This document shows, in pieces, positions 54,807 to 64,000 of a DNA stretch of 64,000 nucleotides. Source of the stretch: Pilasporangium apinafurcum (taxonomy: Eukaryota > Oomycota > Peronosporomycetes > Pythiales > Pythiaceae). The notes below the pieces were generated by a model. It worked only from the letters and a program-made list of their open reading frames with translations. It did no database searches and was not told where the DNA came from. How positions within the stretch are numbered: position 1 is the first letter of the stretch; every line of letters begins with the position of its first letter. A program made the position numbers and the translations under genes. The stretch spans positions 1 to 64,000 of the forward strand of contig BCKE01000094.1 of the NCBI GenBank assembly GCA_001600495.1. The letters are read 5' to 3'.

Positions 54807-57448
54807 CTAAACTTCCACATCATGGCGCAGATCATCGACGTGAATGGTCCACTGACCTTTCTCCACGACCCACTTACCATCAACATTGGCGAGCGCAAAT
54901 GTCTTCGCAGGAAGACAAAAATGCAATTCTGACGTTTGATCAGGTGCAAGCAAAACTGTGCGCTCAAAACCCACCAAAGTCTTCAACGGTCGCCTGTCCA
55001 CGCCAGCGTTAGGGGGCTCAGCATACACTAACACGATGTGCTCACCATCGACAGCTCCACTGTTGCGTACCGAGACGCTAAATTCGGCAAAGCATCCTTC
55101 TGCGAGTTTTTCTTGCTCTTTGGCTAAGCGCTTGGAGATGGACTTGGCTTTCAACTCCTTCGGCAGTGACTGTGTCCATGAAAGATCGAATGCCGTATAC
55201 GAAAACCCATGTCCAAATTCGTATACTGGAGTTCCAGTAAAAAAGCGGTACGTTCGTCCTGGGTTCCCAGTCATTTCGTTTGGCCGCATGTGCATGTCGT
55301 AGATTGAAACGGTGTCTGCAAAATCAGCCGTGTAAAACGTCTGTGTCAGTCTTCCGGAAGGGTTGTAGGTGCCAAAGAGCACATCTGCGAGCGCTTGACC
55401 ACCTGCTTGGCCCGGATACCCTCCGAAGAGAATAGCACCAACCTTAGGATGATCCTTGTACGCAGAAATATCAACACTACCCCCGGATATCACCACTAGA
55501 ACTATCGGTTGAGAGACAACATCCACGACACGTTGAAGAAGCTCATTCTGGTAACCTGGGAGTCGGATATGATCTCGATCGTACTCTTCACGCTCTTGGC
55601 TTTGATCAAGACCAATAAAAACAACCACACGGTCCGCGGATTTAGCGATCGTTTCTGCTTCTTCAAGATTGGGACGTTCCTCATCAACGATCTTGCATCC
55701 AACGGCATGCGACACATTTGGTACATACTGAGAGATCCCTTCTAAAGGAGTGACTATGTGTGACGGAGTACCGTTGTAGTTGCCAAGGAGCACGGCGCTA
55801 GCATTCAAATGAGGTCCAATCAGCGCCAGTGAGCCTGTCTTGTCAAAGGCATTTTTGCTCAATGGCAACGTGTTGTCGTCGTTCTTGAGCAACACAATAC
55901 TTTGATGTGCAGCCTCTAAGGCAAGAGCGTGATGTTCAGGAATGTTGACTAGTTCTTGACCATAACTCGCAAACGGTTGTCCACCTTTTTCAAACATGCC
56001 GAGTCGCATCTGAACGCGGAAGAGGTTGCCAAGCGCTGTGTAAACCATATCTTTGGTCACAATCTCTTTGTCGAGCGCACTTTGCAGATGATGGGTCAAG
56101 AATACGCCACAATTGAGGTCCATCCCAGCAGATAACACTGTTGCACACGTTTGCTCGGGCGATTGCGTGTAGTGATGATGATAGATGATATCCATGACCG
56201 CTTCACAGTCCGAGGTGATATATCCGTCAAATTTCCACTCTTTACGCACCAGATCCGTCAGCAGCGCCTTGTCTGCACAGGCAGGCACACCGTTGACGGC
56301 ATTGTAACTGCACATTATGGAGCTCACGTTGCCACGAGTGACGCAGTCTTCAAACGCCGGGAAATACGTATCTTCCTGGTCTTGCTTAGTCACAATCGCA
56401 TCATTGCTATGCCGTGGGATTTCTTGGCTATAAGCGGAGAAATGCTTGCAGCATCCTGACACCTTGAGAAACTTAGATGGCGTTTTCCCATCCTTAATGT
56501 CCTGCGCATTGCCCTTGATGGACTCGCCCTGCAACCCTCGCACGAACACGACTGCATATTCACCGTTGAGATATGGATCTTCACCAGGGGTTTCCTGACC
56601 ACGTCCCCATCGCGGATCACGGTATATGTTGATGTTTGGTGTCCAGTACGTTAACCCACCATTCTTTAAATTATAAAATGCTCTAAAACGATACAACGAG
56701 TATGTAAGAGCATATACGAGCAGCAAAAACAGTCCACATAATCTGCCTAATCAACTTACCTTGCTTCAGTAGAAGTTACATCAGCCACGCGGTAGAACAG
56801 CGAGCGGTTAAACGACGCCGCTAAACTAATAATCTGCGGGAAACTCGTAGCAAACGGTGTCGGATCACGGAATTGCACTGCCGGGGATGCTGCGACACCA
56901 TGCAGTCCTTCACTCCACCACCCATACGCTGGTAAGTCCGCACTGGGTGCCGATGAGGCATTAAACACCAGCAAATTGATTGCTTCATTCACTGGAATGC
57001 GATCCAGCAGATCCGCCACGCGATCATTGATATCAAGCGAACTGTCGCAGAACGGCAGATCAGTGTTCTTGGGTCTATTACATACGCCATCTGCATACGA
57101 AGGTTCATCACGACTGGGGATATGCAATCCCCATCCAGTAGCGCTGATCGAGTCCGCTCTCTCCATCGCCTCCATCGGCGTCAATGGAGTAGCTACATCC
57201 GCATCGGCGTTCACATTCGTTGTGGGTAATTGTGATGGCTGTACGAATGAAGAACCGACACCAAGTTGTGAGGCACCATAGATCCCCAACGCAGCGGCGC
57301 AGATGAGTGCAGTCACTGTCCATTTACCAATAGTGCGATGTTGCGCGCGCCATTGGGCGCGGTTCTCCAGGAAGCTGCCGTTGGTGCCATACGTTGTCGA
57401 TGGTTTATGTTTCTGTGGTAGCTGCTGGTGCGAAGGTTGAGTCGTCAT
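54807..57448 (-). CDS. GH3 beta-xylosidase/beta-glucosidase-type hydrolase with membrane anchor
   Basis: Paralogue of the gene at 44963-47447. Two exons (about 56761-57448 and 54807 to about 56688) encode about 860 residues. The ATG at 57448 opens a cytosolic basic tail, then a transmembrane segment VTALICAAALGIYGASQLGV, so it is a type II membrane or processed secreted protein. Catalytic blocks are YGWWSEGLHGVA, DPRWGRGQETPGEDPYL, KHFSAYS and YITSDCEAVMDI with the nucleophile Asp. The second domain has FGGYPGQAGGQALADVLFG and NPSGRLTQTFY, and the end is a fibronectin-III-like domain. It is presumably the fuller ancestral form of the pair, because the 44963 copy has lost the anchor. Confidence 0.92.
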
Positions 57449-58227
57449 TTATGCAGTGACGTTCGATCTTCTTGCGTGGAGGAGCGCCAAAACGAGAATG
57501 AGGAGCTGCACGAAGCGCCATTGTCGACGCTTAATCTCGTTCTTTGGCATTTGACCACTTCAACTCATCATGGTGGGCGATATGGGGTTCAACCACGCAT
57601 CTCAGATTCTATAATTTCTTCCTAATTTGATAAAACGCTTAATTTGATACTGGATATGACGTACTTGAGGTAAAGAATATCCAATGGTATGCTTGTAAAA
57701 AAGCAAACAAAGCAGAAAATTCTAAAATATGATAAATGAAATAATAACCGTAGAAAAATAAAGAGGCCACTTTGGGATGGTTTGATTGGTTAGGAGATGT
57801 GGTAAGCAATGTTGAGTGGGCAAACGACAACGATGAAAGCGTGGTGTCTTGCTGTCTACATGTGTTTGAGCTCATCTGCCATCGTTTCGTCAGCTTTGTT
57901 GTGTGGAATGTCAGACATTTCCGTTGCCGCAGTGTTTTGATAAATATAGTGGTAACTAGTCATCACTATGTGTGAACAAAAGGTATGGCTGTATAGTTGA
58001 TCATGATGATAGTACCGTATAATCTATGTTGATGGAGACACTATTTACATTAAGGTTAGGGTTTTCTTTTTTTACTTGCTGTAAATTTTATAAAGTACAT
58101 ACACTTTACGGTAATTTAATGATACATTACAGCAAAGACTGAACAGCAACAATTGAGCAACAAAGTATTTTTTAATTCGGAGAATTACCATCACTGTCAA
58201 GCTCTGGGATTGCATCACCGCCTTTAG
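57449..58227. other. Intergenic region with a weak AT-rich palindrome
   Basis: No gene was recognised. At about 58070-58138 an imperfect inverted repeat (TTGCTGTAA on the left, TTACAGCAA on the right) encloses an AT-rich loop and may be a small MITE relic. Confidence 0.4.
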
Positions 58228-58674
58228 CCTTTATCCCCCACTTGTAGAACACGTTGTAGAAATGATGTAGGGAATAAAGATTAAAACTAAGATTGTTTTG
58301 AGAGTAGACTTGAGGATTCATTGGATGGAGAGATTCCTTAGTGGCTCTTGCTGCGTGCACAATCGTCTTGAAAGGCTATGTTGACGATCAATCGCATTTC
58401 CAGAAAAATGAAATTATACACCTTGGGTGGAGAAAAAAGATATATGGAGTTAGAAAACTCAACTCTTGAATGAATCGTTTCCGGCTTCTCAATAGCGAAG
58501 CGTATTGAATTCAAGTATTTACCACCTCACATTCTAGCAGCCATCTATTGAGTGTTGCTTCAATATCATTTGCTAAGATAGAAAGAACTGCAGCTTTGAG
58601 AAACAGCATAATCAAAGGCACCGAAAAAATCAAACCAACTACGAGGCGTTCCTGTTTTTGAACAGTGTGATAAA

Positions 58675-59676
58675 ATGGCATCAACGAACGACGGTATTAA
58701 AGAGAACATTACTAAAAAGCGGAGAGTCCGCCCGGGTTTTGCGGAATGGAAAGTTCGACAAAAGCAAAGCGTATACACCACTGTGAAGACTAGATGGCGA
58801 AAGTTTTGCAAAGACAAAAGAATGGTGGAAAAGATTGATGAGGCTGTGCGACTTTGTTCAAGAATAGCATGTGAAGCATCTATGCTGGCATCCGTCCATG
58901 TTCTGCGATTATTGGAAGGTGGTGAAGAACTTCCTCCATTGGATAATGACTTTTTCAATCGATGCTCATCTACAATAGCCAACTTGGCCGGCAACAGAGA
59001 GGTCCATTCTGACTTGGAGACCAGTCTAGATCTTTACAGGACCCAACACCCTTCAGTTTATGAACCGACAGAGAAGAAATCCTATATGACTCAGATGTTG
59101 GTTATGATCGCTCAGCTCGCAAGGCAGAGTTTTCAAGTCAGCAACCGATTGACGTTCTGCTCCCGATTGTGTAAGTGGATACGCCTGCAGATACGTCTTC
59201 ACAACAGTGACTATTTTGAAAAGCACCAAGACAAGATAATCAAGAGTGCTGTTTCACTGCTGGTCCGTGCAAGCGCCCAAACTCAGCATCGCTTATTCGG
59301 TCAGATGCTCGCGTATGGAAACGCAAGTTTCACAATCTCAGCTAAAGGCAACATTAATGCTCTCATAATGACCTTACGGAAGAAAATTGGTTCCAGATGT
59401 CGTGTTGCTGATGTGGACGAGTTCAGGACGAGCAAGCTGTGTTGTGCTTGTCACAAGAGGATGAAGGGGTTCGTCCTTGACGGAAAAACTGTCAGTGACG
59501 GTCTTTATGGTGTGCGACACTGCAAAAATAGTGAATGTCATCGCACATTGTGGGATCGTGACATCAACACCGCAATCAACATTTTGAGACTCTTCATCGA
59601 CCAAGTGAAGGAAAAGAGGAGACTCAAGGCGTTCACGAGGAAAAAGAATGAATTGGTATTTGAAATCAAAAAGTGA
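58675..59676 (+). CDS. Internally shortened Fanzor (TnpB-like) protein, copy 2
   Basis: The protein is 333 residues and co-linear with copy 1, including the same missing RuvC-I region. Motifs are VDEFRTSKLCCACHKRM, the second half-finger HCKNSECH and DRDINTAINI. The zinc-finger Cys that copy 1 lost is retained here, and TSK replaces TSM, so copy 2 is closer to the family consensus. Twenty-three residues differ from copy 1, all after residue 80. Catalysis is unlikely without the first RuvC Asp; DNA or RNA binding could remain. It sits between the GH3 and GH30 genes. Confidence 0.75.
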   Translation: MASTNDGIKENITKKRRVRPGFAEWKVRQKQSVYTTVKTRWRKFCKDKRMVEKIDEAVRLCSRIACEASMLASVHVLRLLEGGEELPPLDNDFFNRCSSTIANLAGNREVHSDLETSLDLYRTQHPSVYEPTEKKSYMTQMLVMIAQLARQSFQVSNRLTFCSRLCKWIRLQIRLHNSDYFEKHQDKIIKSAVSLLVRASAQTQHRLFGQMLAYGNASFTISAKGNINALIMTLRKKIGSRCRVADVDEFRTSKLCCACHKRMKGFVLDGKTVSDGLYGVRHCKNSECHRTLWDRDINTAINILRLFIDQVKEKRRLKAFTRKKNELVFEIKK

Positions 59677-59766
59677 GGTGATAAACGATCTCACTGTTAT
59701 GATTCCGGAAACGGATGAGTGTAGCTTTTATTCTTCAAATGTTCTCTACCGCGCGTGGTAGAGAAC
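59672..59766 (+). ncRNA. Putative structured 3' RNA (omegaRNA-like scaffold) of Fanzor copy 2
   Basis: Same arrangement as copy 1: AGTGAG (59672-59677) with CTCACT (59690-59695), TCCG-GAAA-CGGA (59704-59715), and the terminal stem at 59741-59766 with a 6-nt loop GCGCGT. A few substitutions between copies fall outside the first two stems. Function is inferred from position. Confidence 0.35.
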
Positions 59767-59768
59767 AC

Positions 59769-60244
59769 AAAAGTATCTTGTCAAAGGCAATTGACTCAAC
59801 GCAGTCAGTTTGATTGACAACCAAATTGCATCTTCTGTAGCCATTTTCTATAGTGCCACGTGATAATGAGCATCATTTTTCGTTTATCTTCGTACATATC
59901 GTTCTCTTTTAGGAGAACGATAACGCCAAACTTTTTCGGGATTGGCCTCAGTCTTCTTATACTATCAAGGCGGTCATTCATTTCTAGTGACACGTGGTCT
60001 TCCTTTTGATCTAATTGATGAAAGTACAATGTCAATGTAGACTGGAGTTTTAGTGACATCCATCCAACTCTATGCAACTATTTTCCAATTCACTTTTGGC
60101 ATAGGTTTATGCTGTAAGACCTACAAAGGCATCCTTTTGATTAAAAGAATGTTGCCGTTCTTATATGCTGTCCATGTTTAACGGTACACAGACTACGTTG
60201 TAAACAGCCTTTCGCTACTACCACCACGTTCTTTGTCGATCAGT
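59769..60244. other. Intergenic region between Fanzor copy 2 and GH30 copy 2
   Basis: A minus-strand open frame (59805-60077) lacks recognisable motifs and is not called a gene. Nothing else was recognised. Confidence 0.45.
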
Positions 60245-62377
60245 TTACGCCCATTTGTACGTTTGAATCGCACCGGGAGGCACAGTCACATCTAGTGTGT
60301 TGTTTCCATTTTCCAACTTAAATTCAGCCGGCTCCGTGTTCTCGTTCATGACCACCAGCACCTTTTTGTCGTCTGGCGTCACAAATGCCGTTGCTTGCAC
60401 GAACGCATAGCCAGCTGTTACACATTTTGCCGCTACCTGTGACTGCATGGTACCACCAGCAGTAAATTTCCATTTCTGGTAATCCACATTCTCCACACAC
60501 GCATCCGCCATCACTCGAACACCATTGTCCGTGGAGCCGTGGTTGAGCGTGAGGCAGTACTCATCTGTACTCAATTGGCCATGTTCCGTCAATGTCCATT
60601 TCTCGGTGATGTCTTCGCATTTCTTCAACACGACCTGATGATTGGGAAAGACAGAGCGCACCAAATCGATCTTCTCCGGATCCTCCAAGCCAATGCAATA
60701 GTCCGTCCCAGTGAATTCAAGCTTGCCATCCGGGGTTAACACCAGCTGCTGCCGCGAACTGCTGTCACAAAAATTTAATTCCACGGGGTAATGCGGATGC
60801 AATTGTGCATCACCCGGTGATTTGAACTTAATCGCGATATCCGATTGAATACGACGAGATCCTGCAGGCACATACTTGGAGAAATGCTGGATGAAGTAGT
60901 ACATCGGCTGCAAGAAATAGTCCTCTTCGGTCTCATCAATCACGATCGGTGCATCACAGACGTTGCCCAAGTGGTTCGGTCCACCTGTGTGATCCAATAT
61001 CAGATTCCAATCAACCCAACCGACAACCCAGTTATTGAAATCGGCGATGATATCGTGTGCATATCGTTGTCCACGGAACCAGGCTTCATCTCCAGTGGCG
61101 ATCCCAGGGCAGTTGGCTGCTTCGGTCGCGAGAATAAACTTGGTTTCGTCTACGTAATGCGTTTCATTGAGCTTTTCATGGAATTCCACCCCATCTCCAT
61201 AGTGTGGCACATCGTAAAACCAGCTGCCATACCAATGAAACGCAATCCCATCGACGTATTTCTTGGCTTCTGGATGGTTGAAGATCGTTTCAGCCCATTC
61301 GACCATACTGCCGCGTACAAAGTCAAAGACAATAATGTTTACTTCGGGATGATCTCGGGCCATGACTGGCCCGAGATAGTTGGCGAGGAAGTCGGCTTGC
61401 ATGGCTGGAGTGTACGCACAAGCTTCCCACGGCGCAATCGCTTCAGGTTCATTCTGAGGCGTAAGCCCCCAGAATGGGATACCATAGTCTTTGTATGTCG
61501 AGATAAATTTGGAGAAATAGAGTGCCCAGGCATCACGAAATTCGTCGTCCAGTCCTTTTGGGATTGCTGAACCATCCATGCTGCGCACACCGTCAGAATT
61601 TGGCGTCTTCATCCATGCTGGTGGGCTCCATGGAGACAAGAACAGCTTCAGGTCCGGATTAACCGCTAATGCACGTTGCAAGAACGGAATGAGCCACTTG
61701 GTGTCGTGACTGACATCAAAATGCGTCAAGTTTGTGTCATTTGCGACTTCTGCATAGCTATATGACGTCTCAGAAAAATCACATGACCCCATCGGCACAC
61801 GACCAATCTCATAGCCACTACCGTTTTCCTTGTCAAAAAATAGCGTCAGTACTTCGTCTTGCTTTTCCTTGGATAATTTCGCAAATTGAATCGCAGAAGC
61901 TTCTGTAAAGGCACCGCCGAATCCGAAAATCTCTTGGTAACGTTTCGACGCGTCTACACGCAACACCGAAGAAGAAGTGGAAGCTGTGGATGCCTTTTTT
62001 GTCCACTTGAGTCCTTTAATTGGTTCCATCATCTTAGTTTCGCCATCTACATATGAACTCTGCCACCCAGAAATGGTCGGCTGGGTATCCACAGACATGG
62101 CAGTCGTCGTAGTGGAGGTAGTGGTAGTCAAAGCGGAGTGTTTGACGTAGCTGGCAGTTGTCACACTTGAAGTGGTTATGTGCTGCGTGTAGTCAACAGT
62201 AGCAGTAGTAACAGGTTCTTCTCCATCGTACATGTAGCCAACGGATGCCATCGCTAATGCAGCGGCAGTGAGCCCTACCACACCATATTTGACGAATGGA
62301 CGGCGGTTGCTGTTTCTCAGGTTTGGATCGGCCAGTAATGAACTAGTGCCGTATGCTGTAGCTTTAGTCGGCCACAT
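60245..62377 (-). CDS. GH30 glucosylceramidase-type hydrolase, copy 2
   Basis: Paralogue of the gene at 51275-53359, one exon, about 710 residues. The start is ATG 62377 (MWPTKATAYGTSSLLADPN). A transmembrane segment VVGLTAAALAMASVGYMY is followed by a Thr/Ser-rich linker with runs such as TTTTSTTTTAM, probably O-glycosylated. Catalytic motifs are FGGAFTEASAIQ, LSPWSPPAWMKTPN, TPQNEPEA (acid/base Glu) and LATEAANCPG (nucleophile Glu). A lectin-like insert with CLTLNHGSTDNG and YQKW precedes the beta-sandwich end GAIQTYKWA. All active-site residues are kept, and the two copies probably act on related substrates. Confidence 0.93.
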   Translation of the reverse strand: MWPTKATAYGTSSLLADPNLRNSNRRPFVKYGVVGLTAAALAMASVGYMYDGEEPVTTATVDYTQHITTSSVTTASYVKHSALTTTTSTTTTAMSVDTQPTISGWQSSYVDGETKMMEPIKGLKWTKKASTASTSSSVLRVDASKRYQEIFGFGGAFTEASAIQFAKLSKEKQDEVLTLFFDKENGSGYEIGRVPMGSCDFSETSYSYAEVANDTNLTHFDVSHDTKWLIPFLQRALAVNPDLKLFLSPWSPPAWMKTPNSDGVRSMDGSAIPKGLDDEFRDAWALYFSKFISTYKDYGIPFWGLTPQNEPEAIAPWEACAYTPAMQADFLANYLGPVMARDHPEVNIIVFDFVRGSMVEWAETIFNHPEAKKYVDGIAFHWYGSWFYDVPHYGDGVEFHEKLNETHYVDETKFILATEAANCPGIATGDEAWFRGQRYAHDIIADFNNWVVGWVDWNLILDHTGGPNHLGNVCDAPIVIDETEEDYFLQPMYYFIQHFSKYVPAGSRRIQSDIAIKFKSPGDAQLHPHYPVELNFCDSSSRQQLVLTPDGKLEFTGTDYCIGLEDPEKIDLVRSVFPNHQVVLKKCEDITEKWTLTEHGQLSTDEYCLTLNHGSTDNGVRVMADACVENVDYQKWKFTAGGTMQSQVAAKCVTAGYAFVQATAFVTPDDKKVLVVMNENTEPAEFKLENGNNTLDVTVPPGAIQTYKWA

Positions 62378-62747
62378 CGCTCTGCTCTTCTCTTGCAGAG
62401 GCAAATGAAAGAATGAAGAGTTCTACCATGCTCAGACATCATCGAGCGCACATTATTGGCACATCATATCAATTTGCTTGCTAAAGTATGTTAATGGTTG
62501 TAAGCGGGTATTAAGGGTTTGTGGAGTATCTCCCGCTTCAACCACGCGCATTGCTCTGGTTGGGTGTGCGCTGATGAGTGTTAAGGACGCGACGACAAGT
62601 GGGAACTTCAACCACATTGTTGATGGTCATTGGCGGAGATGGGAAGGATGGATGATGGAGATGATGACTCATCCTATGCAGTCAAAATTGCTGTGGAAAG
62701 AGATCGGATGGATGACAAACAACGATGAAGACGCAGTGTAGCGTCCT

Positions 62748-62935
62748 TTACTCCTCAAACTGCAAGCTGAGGGCTGTATCGTCGATATGTTCATTCACCA
62801 CAAAGAGCCCCTTTTTGTCTTCAACCACAGACGCGATTAATTCTATGAAGCCATACCAAGTGCTTCTACATATTTCCCCAAAGAAGCGATCAATTGCATA
62901 CTGCCATTTCGTGGCTCACCATTGCTGCAGCGTGT
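62748..62935 (-). pseudogene. Fragment of a third GH30 gene (C-terminal end)
   Basis: Read on the minus strand, LQQW, one in-frame TGA, then ATKWQYAIDRFFGE, ICRSTWYGFIELIASV and VEDKKGLFVVNEHID line up without gaps with the GH30 paralogues' QKW...KCVTAGYAFVQATAF...KKVLVVMNENT. The frame then ends at a TAA at 62748. The upstream catalytic domain is not recognisable. It is a decayed tandem copy of the enzyme at 60245-62377. Confidence 0.55.
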
Positions 62936-64000
62936 CCTGCCTGAAGATTATTTGCTGCGTCATTAAAGCTGAAGGAACTCATGCAAAATTTCGCGCAATC
63001 CCTCGTAGATTTGGCCGACACTCGCTTATTTTACAAAGGGATCATCGTTTGCTACTCCTTCTGCGAGCTTGGGGTAGCTCTTGAGCGAGTTCATCCCGTG
63101 GAATTCAACGAAATAACGTTGTTGGTTGATCGCTAAATCTCGTGCGATAATGTCTTGCTTCTCTGGGAAGAATGAAAAACAAGCATTGAAGCTTGAATGA
63201 CAAGGACGACATACAGATATTCCAATGTCGCTTCCCTTGCTCATCCTGCATGAAAACCCAACACTGATGCGTATTGGTACTTGCGAACGGATGGGTGAGG
63301 ACCAGCCGCTATGTACACGATGGAGATCTAGCACTGATAAACACGGCCGAGAGGTACCATGCTCCAATGTGTGGCATTGACGATTCACGGAGAAAGAATA
63401 ATCGAGCGCATCAATATATATTAAAACAAAAGAAGTAACGTCACAACAATATTCCCAGTGGACAGGAAGTCGATGAAGAAGAAGGGTTTCATACTCTAAT
63501 GACTTTATATGTCGAAAAGAATCTATTGAACTAGTATTTACTTGGTAAGCATGTTGCTGTTTTCTAATCGGATAATGCACCGTCTAGATGGTGAGTTGAC
63601 GACGACATGCTACGAAATGATAACATGCATCATCAACCAAGTAAGCCTCTAACAAGACTATGCTGCCTCATTTTCTTTACCACTCACATCTTGATTGCTT
63701 CCAGTGACCATCAAGAGTGGCAACGTAGTGGAGCTACAGTTGTATCAGAAATCAAAGCATATCAAAGAGTGCCATATTTCTGGTCATGATCTGCTCATGA
63801 AAAAGAGCAAAAATGTCGCCATGATCGACGTTAGCTGACAGCCATGCAATGTCAACAGCGCTTGCGAGCGAGTTAGATTTTGATGAACCATGCACAAAAA
63901 AATAGTGCATCAAATGTAAACTCAGCAGTAACCATCAAAACATTGGTGCGTTGGTGGTGTAGAACACTCCAATCAGCACAGCTGCCATAAACGTCGGCGC
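62936..64000. other. Region with no recognised gene
   Basis: A minus-strand open frame at 63026-63580 shows no domain. It may include further decayed remains of the GH30 fragment to its left, but no convincing alignment was made by eye. Confidence 0.45.

Larger units (their letters stand above)
58228..59768 (+). mobile_element. Fanzor-type transposable element, copy 2
   Basis: Aligned end to end with copy 1 at 12311. The left end CCTTTATCCCCCACTTGTAG is at 58228, preceded by TTTAG as in copy 1. The 3' tail is kept as far as the terminal hairpin GTTCTCTACC/GGTAGAGAAC (59741-59766), after which the sequence diverges, so the outer right repeat is missing. From 58228 to about 58928 only one base differs from copy 1 by eye, whereas the rest of the reading frame carries over 30 differences. 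Confidence 0.75.

Noticed and set aside
58040-58075. TTAGGGTTT word resembling telomere repeat
   Set aside because: Only one unit is present, so no interstitial telomere array can be claimed.
63026-63580. 184-codon minus-strand frame
   Set aside because: No domain, signal or convincing similarity to the neighbouring GH30 genes.

Overview
This is a gene-dense eukaryotic window, most likely from an oomycete or close stramenopile relative. The pointers are short GT-AG introns (mostly 30-120 bp), a ciliary gene (CFAP418) implying a zoosporic life stage, a Raf-like TKL kinase, GH30 and plant-type GH3 wall-degrading enzymes, and TGTAAC...GTTACA long terminal repeats. The species cannot be fixed from sequence alone.

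Left end (1-4.5 kb): a tRNA-Gly(TCC), then three mobile elements nested in one another. A Mutator-like transposase relic is interrupted by a Tc1/mariner element with 208-bp terminal inverted repeats, and that in turn is interrupted by a solo LTR. From 4.5 to 12.2 kb lie a divergent class II photolyase-like gene, CFAP418, NAA60 and the adenine DNA glycosylase MUTYH. A Fanzor-type element (eukaryotic relative of TnpB) sits about 75 bp upstream of MUTYH. It is followed by a MITE, a decayed secreted-protein gene and a 958-bp segment that recurs in inverted orientation at 42.1-43.1 kb beside an assembly gap.

The middle (16-42 kb) is ordinary housekeeping: an unknown basic protein, RADA, the rRNA dimethylase DIMT1, CDC14, a kinesin-14, the cohesin subunit SCC3/STAG, a C2-domain membrane protein, a large coiled-coil protein, a TKL kinase and a GNAT-type acetyltransferase.

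The right part (44-63 kb) is a carbohydrate-active cluster: two GH3 beta-xylosidase/glucosidase-type enzymes, two GH30 glucosylceramidase-type enzymes, a degraded third GH30 end and an MFS sugar transporter. A METTL21-like methyltransferase, an IS630/Tc1-like element and a second Fanzor copy lie among them. A third Fanzor copy abuts the gap.

The most notable system is the Fanzor family. Two copies encode the same 333-residue protein, which keeps the N-terminal helical region, the zinc-finger module and the RuvC-III motif but shows no RuvC-I motif. Each copy is followed by a conserved 3' region with three predicted hairpins, one closed by a GAAA tetraloop. This looks like a non-autonomous, probably nuclease-dead relative of the RNA-guided OMEGA nucleases with its putative guide-RNA scaffold still attached.
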